64,000 nucleotides of DNA from contig CAWFEM010000011.1 in the NCBI GenBank assembly GCA_963814905.1, positions 434,001 through 498,000 of the forward strand, given 5' to 3'. The translations under genes and the position numbers were made by a program. The stretch comes from DASWJZ01 sp963814905 (GTDB lineage Bacteria > Pseudomonadota > Alphaproteobacteria > Rhizobiales > Afifellaceae). How positions within the stretch are numbered: position 1 is the first letter of the stretch; each line of letters opens with the position of its first letter. A model generated the notes under the pieces. It was not told the origin of the DNA, ran no database searches, and was given only the letters and a program-made list of their open reading frames with translations. Positions 53,395 to 63,148 of the stretch are shown one piece after another.

Positions 53395-54198
53395 ATGCTC
53401 GTCTCGATCCGCCACGCCACGCACTACAGCTACGACGCCGTCGGCGGCTATACCGTGCAGCGGCTGCGGCTCACGCCGTCCGACAACCAGTCGCAAAAGG
53501 TTCTCTCGTGGTCGATCGAGGCGGAGGGGATCGAGAACGCCGCGACCTATGTCGACGGCTTCGGCAACCCGATCCATTTGATCACGCAGACCAAGCCCTA
53601 CGAGACGATGAGCATCGTCGCCGGCGGCGAGGTGGAGACCTTCGATCGCGACGGCGTCGTCGGGTATATCGGCGAGGCGGCCAATCCGCGTGTCTTCCTG
53701 AGGGCGACGCCGCGCACCGACTCCTCGCCGGGGATCGACGCGCTCGCCGACGAGGTGCACGACAAGAGGCAGCTCGACCGGCTGCACCATCTTCTGGAAT
53801 CGATCGCCACCCGCGTCGTCTACGTCACCGACTCTACGCATTCGGAAACCACCGCGGCGGACGCGTTCGCGGCGGGGCAGGGGGTGTGCCAGGACCATGC
53901 CCATATTCTGATCGCGGCTGCCCGGCGTCTCGGCATCCCGGCCCGTTACGTCACCGGCTACCTGCACGTCGACGGTGAGGAGACCGCGGTCGCCCACCAC
54001 GCCTGGGCGGAGGCTTTCGTAGACGATCTCGGCTGGGTCGGCTTCGATCCGGCGAACCACATCTGCCCGACGGAACGTTACGTCCGGCTCGCCTGCGGCT
54101 TCGACGCGGCTTCCGCCGCGCCGATCGTCGGCGCCCGCCGCGGCGGGGGGACGGAATCGCTTACGGTTGACGTCGTCGTGCGTCAGCAGCAGCAATAG
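53395..54198 (+). CDS. Transglutaminase-like cysteine protease (Anbu operon)
   Basis: A 267-residue protein with an N-terminal beta-sandwich (transglut_N, about 1-90: SIRHATHYSYDAVGGYTVQRL) and a transglutaminase-like papain-fold core. The catalytic triad is visible: Cys in GVCQDHAHILIAAARRLG near 166, His in HHAWAEAFV near 203 and Asp in GFDPAN near 219. No signal peptide is present, so it acts in the cytoplasm and is likely a peptidase or amide-exchange enzyme for the same product as the ATP-grasp ligase. It is followed after 29 bp by the Anbu gene. Confidence 0.94.
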   Translation: MLVSIRHATHYSYDAVGGYTVQRLRLTPSDNQSQKVLSWSIEAEGIENAATYVDGFGNPIHLITQTKPYETMSIVAGGEVETFDRDGVVGYIGEAANPRVFLRATPRTDSSPGIDALADEVHDKRQLDRLHHLLESIATRVVYVTDSTHSETTAADAFAAGQGVCQDHAHILIAAARRLGIPARYVTGYLHVDGEETAVAHHAWAEAFVDDLGWVGFDPANHICPTERYVRLACGFDAASAAPIVGARRGGGTESLTVDVVVRQQQQ

Positions 54199-54227
54199 GC
54201 GCGCGGCGGCTCAGGAGATTCGCAAGG

Positions 54228-55064
54228 ATGACCTATTGCGTCGGTTTGCGGCTGGACCGTGGGATTATTTTCGCGTCGGACACGCGCACAAACGCCGGGT
54301 TCGACAACGTCGCGACCTTCTCCAAGATGCATGTCTGGGAGCGGATCGGGGACCGTGTCCTGGTGCTGATGTCGGCGGGGAACCTCGCTTTTACGCAATC
54401 GGTGGTCTCGCTCCTGAACGAGAACATCGATCTCGGGGCCGATCACACCTCTCTCGGCAATGTCAGCACCATGTTCCAGGCGGCGCGGATCGTGGGCGAA
54501 ACGGTGCGTGAGCTCAGGCGCAACGAAAAGGAAGTGATCGACGAAAATCCGTCTCTGTTCGGCGCCTCCTTCATCCTCGGCGGCCAGATCGCGGGCGACG
54601 CGCCGCGTCTCTTCCAAATCTACCAGGAAGGTAATTTCATCGAGGCGACCAAGGACAACGCTTATTTCCAGATCGGCGAGCACAAATACGGCAAGCCGAT
54701 CCTGGACCGCGTCGCCAAGCCCGACATGCGCATGGGCGTGGCAGCGAAGCTGATCCTCATTTCCTTCGATTCGACGCTGCGCTCCAATCTCTCCGTCGGC
54801 ATGCCGATCGACCTCCTGATCTACCGCAAGGACGAGCTGAAGGTCGGCGAGCAGCGGCGGATCGACGAGGGCGACCCCTATTTCCGCAAGCTCTCGGCGG
54901 CGTGGTCGGAAGCGATCCGCGATGCCTTCGCCCATATCGACGAATATGGCGATGGCGGCGAGCCGATCGAGATCCTGAAGACGACCGGCCCGGCCGATTT
55001 CGAATCGCCCGCGGAGCCGATCCCGGCGCAGGCGACCGCCGGCTGGATCAAGTCGGTCGATTGA
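54228..55064 (+). CDS. anbu: Anbu, ancestral beta-subunit proteasome-like protease
   Basis: A 278-residue Ntn-fold protein homologous to proteasome beta subunits. The mature N-terminus would be Thr2 right after the initiator Met (MTYCVGLRLDRGIIFASDTR); the DTR with its aspartate at about 18 and the lysine in TFSKMHVW near 33 complete the proteasome-like active site. GASFILGGQI near 111 is also typical. Anbu forms a lock-washer-shaped or ring oligomer. It closes the ATP-grasp/alpha-E/transglutaminase operon, the classic Anbu neighbourhood. Its substrate is unknown. Confidence 0.93.
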   Translation: MTYCVGLRLDRGIIFASDTRTNAGFDNVATFSKMHVWERIGDRVLVLMSAGNLAFTQSVVSLLNENIDLGADHTSLGNVSTMFQAARIVGETVRELRRNEKEVIDENPSLFGASFILGGQIAGDAPRLFQIYQEGNFIEATKDNAYFQIGEHKYGKPILDRVAKPDMRMGVAAKLILISFDSTLRSNLSVGMPIDLLIYRKDELKVGEQRRIDEGDPYFRKLSAAWSEAIRDAFAHIDEYGDGGEPIEILKTTGPADFESPAEPIPAQATAGWIKSVD

Positions 55065-55088
55065 AATCAGCGCCGGGCCAAGGAGGCC

Positions 55089-55862
55089 CTACCGCAAGAG
55101 CGCCATCGCCGCCGCATGCAGCTCCGGTGTTGCTGCCGCGACGACGGTGCCGTCGGAGCCGAGCCCGAGCTTTCCGCCCTGCCAGTCGGTGATGATCCCG
55201 CCCGCTGCCTCTACGACCCCGACGACCGGGAGGTAGTCGTAAGGTTGCAGGTCGAAGTCGACGACGGCGTCGATCTGGCCCATGGCGAGAAGACCGAAGG
55301 GATAGCAGTCGTTGAAGAAGCGCTGCACGTGACCGAAGGCCATCAGCCGCTTCAGCCTCTCCGGCTCGCGCGCGACCATGCGGTTCGCTTCGTTCAGGAA
55401 GATGCGCGCCTTGTCCGGCCCGACCTTGCGGCATGAGATCGGCGCGCCGTTCATGGTCGCGCCGCCGCCGCGGCAGCCGCCGAAGGTCTCGCCCAATGCC
55501 GGCATGCGGATCACGCCCGCAACCGCCTCGCCGTCCCGCAGCACGCCGAGCAGCATGCCGAAGAGCGGCACGCCGCAGATGAAGGAACGGGTGCCGTCGA
55601 TCGGGTCGATGATCCAGGTGAATTTCGCGTCCGCGTCGCTCTTGCCGTATTCCTCGCCGAAAATGCCGTGGCCGGGAAAGCGCGTCTCGATCGCCTTGCG
55701 GATCGCCGCTTCCGTCTCCTTGTCGGCGGCGGTGACGGGGCTTTCGTCGGGCTTGTCCTCAATGGCGATCCCAGCACGGAAATAACGCATCGAGATCGTG
55801 GCCGCCTCTTCGCTGATCTGCAGCGCGGCGTGGAGAAGCTCGGCAGGTGTCGGATCGGGCAT
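55089..55862 (-). CDS. hisN: Histidinol-phosphatase-like inositol monophosphatase family protein
   Basis: A 257-residue magnesium-dependent phosphatase. Metal motif GEEYG near 69-73, signature WIIDPIDGTRSFICGVP at 83-99 and the second signature QPYDYLPVVGVVEAAGG near 203 are intact. The TRSFI form marks the HisN-type histidinol phosphatases of actinobacteria and alphaproteobacteria, rather than inositol phosphatases with TxNF. ATG 55862 was chosen; GTG 55880 is possible. It converges with Anbu 24 bp away. An inositol-phosphatase role cannot be excluded in this inositol-rich context. Confidence 0.88.
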   Translation of the reverse strand: MPDPTPAELLHAALQISEEAATISMRYFRAGIAIEDKPDESPVTAADKETEAAIRKAIETRFPGHGIFGEEYGKSDADAKFTWIIDPIDGTRSFICGVPLFGMLLGVLRDGEAVAGVIRMPALGETFGGCRGGGATMNGAPISCRKVGPDKARIFLNEANRMVAREPERLKRLMAFGHVQRFFNDCYPFGLLAMGQIDAVVDFDLQPYDYLPVVGVVEAAGGIITDWQGGKLGLGSDGTVVAAATPELHAAAMALLR

Positions 55863-55948
55863 GGCGGCGATGCTCTTCACGAAGACATGGACGAGGTCGG
55901 CGAAGGGGTAACACGCGCGCGCGACATTTGTCTCAACGCCCCGCGAAC

Positions 55949-56908
55949 CTAGGGTTTGCCGAGTGCGGCGACCGCCGCGGCGAATTCCGGCGCGCGCATC
56001 CGCGCTGCGCTCTCCTCGAAGACGCGCTCCGCGTAAGCGCGGAAATCGGCAGCCTGGTTCCCCTGCAAATCCTGGATCAGCGCCCAGAGCGCCGACATCA
56101 GCTCGACCGGTACCTTCATCACGGCCATGCGCGCCGCTTCCCGTGCCGTCGGCGCACGGTCGAGATAGGCCGCAAGGAGCGTCGCGTCGGCGTCATCCGG
56201 CAGGCCAGCCTGGAAGGAGCAGTAGGAAAGGTCCCACCAGGGATCGTTCATGCCGGAATACTCCCAGTCCACCAGCCAGACCCGTTCGCCGGTGTCGAGC
56301 AGGTTGCGTCCTGTCGGATCGCAATGGCACGAGGCGAAGGTGTCCGCGCTCGCGTCAATCTCATCGCGCAGGCGGTCGGCGCCGGCGAGGACCGCCTGCT
56401 GCCGCATCGTCAGGCGGATGCCGCGCTCGACGAGCACGCGCTTATAGGCGTCGATGGTGGCGAACGGGCCGAGCCGCGAGGCGAAGGCCGGGACGTCTTC
56501 GTGCAGCCGCCTCAGCGCCACCCCGACGCGCTTCAGCGTCTCCGGTTCGCCGCGGAGGCGTTCCGGCGACAGCGGCTCCGCGCCTTCGATGAAGCGGGTC
56601 AGCATCAATCCGTCGGCGCCGAAATAGAGCACCTCCGGCGCGATGCCGGCTTCGGCCGCGGCGCGCGCATTGGTCTCCTCGGCGCGCCGGTCGATGATGG
56701 CCGATGTCCCGTCGCCGGGGATGCGCAGGACGAAGCGCCCCTCGTCGAGCGTGACCGCATAGACGCGGTTGGTGAGGCCGGGGAGACGCTCGATCCGCGC
56801 CGACTTCGCTGCGCCTGCTGAAAATCCCGGAATCGTGGCGAGCAGGCGTCGTGCCTCCGCCGTCTCGCCGGTCTGCCTGTTCGCCGTATCGTCCATGGGC
56901 GGGACCAT
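55949..56908 (-). CDS. Choline/ethanolamine kinase-like phosphotransferase, paralogue A
   Basis: A 319-residue APH-fold kinase. The N-lobe has LPGLTNRVYAVTLDEGRFVLR, the Brenner loop is SCHCDPTGRNLLD with the catalytic aspartate, and the magnesium loop is WLVDWEYSGMNDPWWDLS. The GLTN opening of the N-lobe and WEYSGMNDP fit the choline/ethanolamine kinase group. ATG 56908 has AAGGA at good spacing; ATG 56896 is possible. A second member, 306 residues, lies at 62226. It is divergent from putA. Confidence 0.88.
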   Translation of the reverse strand: MVPPMDDTANRQTGETAEARRLLATIPGFSAGAAKSARIERLPGLTNRVYAVTLDEGRFVLRIPGDGTSAIIDRRAEETNARAAAEAGIAPEVLYFGADGLMLTRFIEGAEPLSPERLRGEPETLKRVGVALRRLHEDVPAFASRLGPFATIDAYKRVLVERGIRLTMRQQAVLAGADRLRDEIDASADTFASCHCDPTGRNLLDTGERVWLVDWEYSGMNDPWWDLSYCSFQAGLPDDADATLLAAYLDRAPTAREAARMAVMKVPVELMSALWALIQDLQGNQAADFRAYAERVFEESAARMRAPEFAAAVAALGKP

Positions 56909-56993
56909 ACCCGATCCTTCCCCTGCGAAAGCGGGGGACTCGACCGTTTCCGCTTCCGGCGTCACACTCCGGCAGCGGCAGGACGAGATCGCG

Positions 56994-59900
56994 ATGGCGG
57001 CAGGCGCGCTTTATCATTCTTCGGTCGAAAGCGGCGGCATTTCGCGCTTTGAGGCCGCCTACGCGCCCGCCGACGAGGCGCTGATCCCGCGGCTTCTTGA
57101 GGAGACCGCGCACGACGCGGCACTCGATTCGCGCATCGGCGAACGCGCCAAGCGCTACATTGAGGCGATCCGCCATGCGCGCGGCGGGATCGGCGGGCTT
57201 GAGGATTTCATGCACGAGTACAGCCTCTCCACGAAGGAGGGGCTGGCGCTGATGTCGCTTGCGGAAGCGCTTCTGCGCGTGCCCGACGCGGCGACGCAGG
57301 ACCGCCTGATCGAGGACAAGCTCGCGGCCGGCGATTGGGAGCACGCCGCGGCGCGCGAGAGCGAAAGCTGGCTCGTCTCAGCCACCACCTGGGCACTCGG
57401 CCTGACGGTTCGCCTCGTGCATCCCGGCGAGACGCCGGAAGGGATCATCGCGCGGCTCGGACAGCGGCTCGGAATGCCGACCGTCAGGACGGCGGGGCGC
57501 CAGGCGATGCGCATCCTCGGGCATCAGTTCGTGCTCGGCGAAACGATCGAGGACGCGCTCGACCGCGGCAAGGAGGCGCGGAAGAAGGGCTACCGCCATT
57601 CCTTCGACATGCTGGGCGAGGGCGCGCGCACGGGCGACGATGCGGAGCGCTACTTCCAGTCCTATGCGCACGCTATCGAAGCGATCGGCAGATCGGCCTC
57701 AGGCGCGCTGCCGGGACGGCCGGGCATCTCCGTCAAACTCTCCGCGCTCCATCCGCGCTACGTCGCGCGGCAGGAAGCGCGCGTGCTTGCCGAGCTCGTG
57801 CCGCGGCTGATCGATCTCGCGCGCGCCGCCAAGGCGCATGACCTCAATATGACGGTCGATGCGGAGGAAGCGGATCGGCTCGAGATCTCGCTCGACGTCT
57901 TCGCGATGCTTCTGAAGGAGCCGTCGCTCGCCGGGTGGGAGGGACTGGGACTCGCCGTCCAAGCCTACCAGAAGCGCGCGCCGGCGGTTGTCGATTGGCT
58001 TGCCGAGGCTTCCGCCGCGGCCGGGCGGCGCATCATGGTGCGGCTCGTCAAGGGCGCCTACTGGGACACGGAGATCAAGCGCGCGCAGGAGCGCGGGCTG
58101 CCCGACTTCCCTGTCTTCACGCGCAAGCCGGCGACCGATCTCTGCTATCTCGCCTGCGCCCGGCGGCTGCTCGCCGCGCGCCCCACGCTCTATCCGCAAT
58201 TCGCCACCCACAATGCGCTGACGGTCGCGGCGATCGCCGAGATGGGCGTCGATGGAAGAGGGGGCGCCAAGGCCTTCGAGTTCCAGCGGCTGCACGGCAT
58301 GGGCGAAGCGCTTTATGCGGAGGTGCATGCGCGCGAGGGCTTCGACTGCCGCATCTATGCGCCGGTCGGAAGCCACAAGGAGCTTCTTGCTTATCTGGTG
58401 CGGCGGCTCCTTGAGAACGGCGCGAACTCCTCCTTCGTCAATGCCGTCAACGACCATTCCGTGCCGGTTGAGAGCCTGCTGATCTCTCCGGCGGAGAGCC
58501 TTGCCGGCCGCACCCCCCGCCATTCCGGCATTGCGCTGCCGGAAAAGCTCTTCGGCGCGCGCAAGAACTCGCGCGGGCTTGAGTTCGGAAGCCGCGCAGC
58601 GCTTGCCGCCCTCGTCGAAGGTGTTGCGGCGGCGCCGGACGTGGATCCCGTTCCCGATGCAACGCCCGCGGACGCGGAAACGGCGGTGACCGCCGCCGTT
58701 GCGGCCCATCCCGCCTGGGAGGCGACGCCGGCGGAAAAGCGTGCGGCGATCCTGGAGCGCGCCGCCGACGCGCTTGAGGAGAACCGCGACCGGCTGATCG
58801 CACTCCTTGCCCGCGAGGGCGGCAAGACGCTTGACGACGGCATCGCGGAGCTGCGCGAGGCGGTCGATTTCTGCCGCTACTATGCCGCCGAGGCGCGCCG
58901 TCTCTTCGCCCGCGACACGCTTCTCCCCGGTCCGACCGGCGAGGAGAACCGCTATCGGTTGCGAGGGCGCGGCGCGTTCGTCGCAATCAGCCCCTGGAAT
59001 TTCCCGCTCGCGATCTTCACGGGCCAGGTCGCCGCCGCACTTGCCGCCGGCAATTCCGTCCTCGCCAAGCCAGCCGAGCAGACGCCGAAGATTGCCCGCG
59101 AGGCGGTCGCAATTCTGCATGCGGCGGGCGTCCCGGCAGACGTGCTGCGGCTGGTGCCGGGCGACGGCGCGATCGGCGCGGCACTTGTCGCCGATCCCAG
59201 GATCGCCGGCGTCGTCTTTACCGGCTCCACCGAGGTCGGCCAGATCATCAACCGGACGCTGGCCGCCAAGGACGGGCCGATCGTGCCGCTCGTCGCTGAG
59301 ACCGGCGGCATCAACGCCATGATCGCCGACGCGACGGCGCTGCCGGAGCAGGTCGCCGACGACGTGGTGACGTCGGCTTTCCGCTCCGCCGGCCAGCGCT
59401 GTTCGGCGTGCCGCATCCTCTTCGTGCAGGCCGACGTCGCCGATCACATGACTCGCGATGATCGCGGGTGCCGCAGCGGAGCTGACGATCGGCGATCCGG
59501 CCGATCCGGCGACGGATATCGGGCCGGTGATCGACGCGGAAGCGAAGCGGGCGCTTGAAGCGCATCTGGATAAAATGCGCCGTGAGCAGACGGTCGTCTT
59601 CGCCGGGACCGCGCCGAGCGAGGGGAACTTCGTCGCACCGCATATCGTCGCGCTGAAGTCTGCGGATGCGCTGACGAAAGAGGTGTTCGGGCCGATCCTG
59701 CACGTCGTGCGCTGGCAGGCGGACCGCCTCGACGACGTGCTCGAATGGATCGGCAGGACCGGCTACGGGCTGACCTTCGGCGTGCACACCCGCGTCGGCG
59801 GGCGCGCGGAGCGCATCGCGCGGGCGCTCCATGTCGGCAACGTCTACGTCAACCGCAATACGATCGGCGCCATCGTCGGCTCGCAGCCCTTCGGCGGCAT

Positions 59901-60054
59901 GGGGCTTTCCGGCACCGGCCCGAAGGCGGGCGGGCCGAACTACCTCCAGCGCTTCGCGCACGAGCAGGTCGTCTCAACCGACACGACGGCGGCGGGAGGA
60001 AATGCCAGCCTTGTGACGCTTGAGGACAAGGCGGGGCCGGGCGCGGGCGTATGA
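56994..60054 (+). pseudogene. putA: Bifunctional proline dehydrogenase / P5C dehydrogenase, frameshifted near the end
   Basis: A short-class PutA of about 1,020 residues, close to the 999-residue Bradyrhizobium enzyme. The proline dehydrogenase barrel has ISVKLSALHPRY, MVRLVKGAYWDTEIK and RLHGMGEALYAEV; the P5C dehydrogenase has SPWNFPLAIFTGQVAAAL, AETGGINAMI and the nucleophile in GQRCSACR. About 20 residues after that cysteine one extra base (at about 59457) shifts the frame; the second frame carries GPVIDAEAKRALE and KEVFGPILHV through YLQRFAHEQVVSTDT. Without the base the protein is whole. The start is uncertain: ATG 56994, or ATG 56895 overlapping the divergent kinase gene. It may be a sequencing error. 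Confidence 0.88.
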
Positions 60055-60881
60055 GGCGGCGGCGGAGACGCGGGCGCCTGCGCGCGATCGTCTGGACGGC
60101 GTTCATCCTGCTCTGTTTCTATGTCTTCGTCGCCTATATCGCTCTGCCGCGGCTGTGGTCGCATTACGAGCACGAACCCGGCCTGGAAGGCCGACCGATG
60201 GTGACCGTTACCGGCGACGGCATTCCCGGCGACCCTTTGAATGTCGGCCTCGTAGGCACGAAGGAGGAGGCGATCCGCGCGCTCGTCGCGGCCGGCTGGT
60301 ATCCCGCCGACGCGGTGACGCTCAGGACCAGCATCGAGATCGCGGGTAGCGTCATCTTCGACCGGCCGTTTCACGACGCGCCGGTGAGCCCGCTCTTCTA
60401 TGACGGCAAGGCGCAGGCCTTCGCTTTCGAGAAGCCGGTCGGCAAGAGCGCCGACCGCCGCAACCATGTGCGCTTCTTCGAGACGCCCGGCGAATGGCTT
60501 CATGCGCGGCCCGTCTGGCTCGGCTCGGCGACCTTCGACCGCGGAGTCGGCGTCAGCCACTATACCGGCGCGATCACGCATCATATCGGCCCCGACGTCG
60601 ACGCGGAGCGCAACCTCCTGATCCACGACCTCTCCGCGGCTAACATGCTGACCGAGATTTTCCAGGTCACGGGGGTGGGCCCGACGCTCTTCGGCCGCAA
60701 CGGCGGCGGCGATCCCTATTACACGGACGGCGAGTTGACGATCGGCGTCGTCAGTCCCGACGCGGAGCCGACGAAGGACCCGCCGAAGGTGCTTCCCAAT
60801 CCGCCGGCCATCGCGTTGAAGGATGCGCTCTTCGCGAAAGCGCGCGGGCTCATGTCGGACACCGCCTCGCCGCCGCGCTGA
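60051..60881 (+). CDS. Membrane-anchored LssY C-terminal domain protein
   Basis: A 276-residue protein. A very basic N-terminus (MRRRRRRGRLR) is followed by one membrane helix (AIVWTAFILLCFYVFVAYIAL), so it should be anchored with its bulk in the periplasm. The rest matches the LssY_C domain: DPLNVGLVGTKEEAIRALVAAGW near 62, ADRRNHVRFFETP near 135, WLGSATFDRGVGVSHYTGAITHH (split here by my reading) near 156 and HDLSAANMLTEIFQV. The function of the domain is unknown. It overlaps the end of putA by 4 bp (ATGA), hence the coupling. Confidence 0.85.
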   Translation: MRRRRRRGRLRAIVWTAFILLCFYVFVAYIALPRLWSHYEHEPGLEGRPMVTVTGDGIPGDPLNVGLVGTKEEAIRALVAAGWYPADAVTLRTSIEIAGSVIFDRPFHDAPVSPLFYDGKAQAFAFEKPVGKSADRRNHVRFFETPGEWLHARPVWLGSATFDRGVGVSHYTGAITHHIGPDVDAERNLLIHDLSAANMLTEIFQVTGVGPTLFGRNGGGDPYYTDGELTIGVVSPDAEPTKDPPKVLPNPPAIALKDALFAKARGLMSDTASPPR

Positions 60882-61061
60882 GGAACCGAGACCGCCGGTC
60901 AACCCGAGCGTGCGCGGCCGGCCTTCGGTTGTCGTCGCGACTCTCAGCCTCGCCTTTTCGCGCGGAATTCACTGGACAAGCCGGTGTCGCTTTTTGTCAA
61001 ACGGAGTGTCGGTCGCAATCAACGAATGCAACACGGGCGGCCGGGCACAGGAGGAAACGCA

Positions 61062-62165
61062 ATGAGGAAGTGGCTGCTCACAACGAGCGTCAGCCTGGCG
61101 GCGCTTGCCGTCACAACGGGAATTGCCGCCGCCGACGCTTTCGTCGACGAGGCGAAGGCGGTTGTCGCCGCCGCGACGAGCCGCGTCGACAAGTGGGACG
61201 GTCCCACTTCCGGCCCGAAGGCGGCGCAGGGCAAGACTATCGTCTACGTTGCCGGCGACATGCGTAATGGCGGCATCCAGGGCGTGGCCGATGGCGTGCA
61301 GGAAGCGGCCAAGGCGATCGGGTGGGAAGCCCGCGTCATCGACGGCCAGGGCTCCATTGCCAGCCAGTCGACCGCGCTCAACCAGGCGATCGCGCTCAAG
61401 CCGGATGCCATCATCCTCGGTGGCAGCGACGCCTTGCAGCAGAAGGACGACCTTGAGAAGGCCAAGGCGCAAGGCATTGTCGTCGTCGGCTGGCACGCCG
61501 GACCGAACCCCGGCCCGCTGGAGGGGACACCCATCGTCGCCAACGTCACTACCGATTCCAACGAAGTTGCGAAGGTCGCGGCGATGTACGCGATCGCGCA
61601 ATCAGACGGCAAGGCGGGCGTGGTCGTCTTCGCCAATTCCGCCTACGCGATCGCCATCGCCAAGGGGCGCGCGATGGAGGCGGTGATCAAGCAGTGTTCC
61701 GGTTGCGAAGTGATCTCCTTCCAGGACACGCCGCTCGCCGATACCGCCAACCGCGTGCCGCAGCTTACGACGAGCCTGCTCGCCAAGTTCGGTGACAAGT
61801 GGACCTATTCGCTGGCGATCAACGATCTCTACTACGACTTCATGGCGCCGTCGCTCACGGCGGCGGGCAAGAGCGGCGACGGCGCGCCCTACAACATCTC
61901 CGCCGGCGACGGCTCGGTGTCCGCCTATGCGCGCATCCGCGACAAGGACTACCAGGCGGCGACCGTGCCGGAGCCGCTCACCATGCAGGGCTGGCAACTC
62001 GTCGACGAGATCAACCGCGCCCTCGCGGGCGAGGCCTGGTCGGGCTACGTGCCGGGCGTGCATCTCGTGACGCCGGAAAACATCGCCTATGACGGCGGCC
62101 CGAGGAACGTCTTCGATCCCGACAACGGCTATCGTGACGAATACAAGAAGATCTGGGGCAAGTAA
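61062..62165 (+). CDS. Sugar ABC transporter substrate-binding protein, orphan
   Basis: A 367-residue periplasmic binding protein. Signal peptide MRKWLLTTSVSLAALAVTTG with cut near IAAA-DAF; then a Peripla_BP_4 body with TIVYVAGDMRNGGIQGVADG, LKPDAIILGGSDA and VVVGWHAGPNPGP. AGGAGGAAA precedes ATG 61062. No permease or ATPase lies beside it: upstream is the LssY_C gene and downstream a convergent kinase. It must use transporter subunits encoded elsewhere or act in sensing. A terminator follows at 62179-62200. Confidence 0.9.
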   Translation: MRKWLLTTSVSLAALAVTTGIAAADAFVDEAKAVVAAATSRVDKWDGPTSGPKAAQGKTIVYVAGDMRNGGIQGVADGVQEAAKAIGWEARVIDGQGSIASQSTALNQAIALKPDAIILGGSDALQQKDDLEKAKAQGIVVVGWHAGPNPGPLEGTPIVANVTTDSNEVAKVAAMYAIAQSDGKAGVVVFANSAYAIAIAKGRAMEAVIKQCSGCEVISFQDTPLADTANRVPQLTTSLLAKFGDKWTYSLAINDLYYDFMAPSLTAAGKSGDGAPYNISAGDGSVSAYARIRDKDYQAATVPEPLTMQGWQLVDEINRALAGEAWSGYVPGVHLVTPENIAYDGGPRNVFDPDNGYRDEYKKIWGK

Positions 62166-62178
62166 GCCGCGGGTTTAA

Positions 62179-62200
62179 GCGGAGCGGGCGACCGCTCCGC
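62179..62200 (+). terminator. Hairpin terminator after the orphan binding-protein gene
   Basis: Perfect 9-bp stem GCGGAGCGG/CCGCTCCGC with loop GCGA, 14 bp after the stop, followed by GTCTCTCTTCCC. The U-tract is imperfect, so termination may be partial; the convergent kinase gene ends at 62226. Confidence 0.65.
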
Positions 62201-62225
62201 GTCTCTCTTCCCTATTTCTGGTGGC

Positions 62226-63146
<921 letters not shown>

Positions 63147-63148
63147 TC

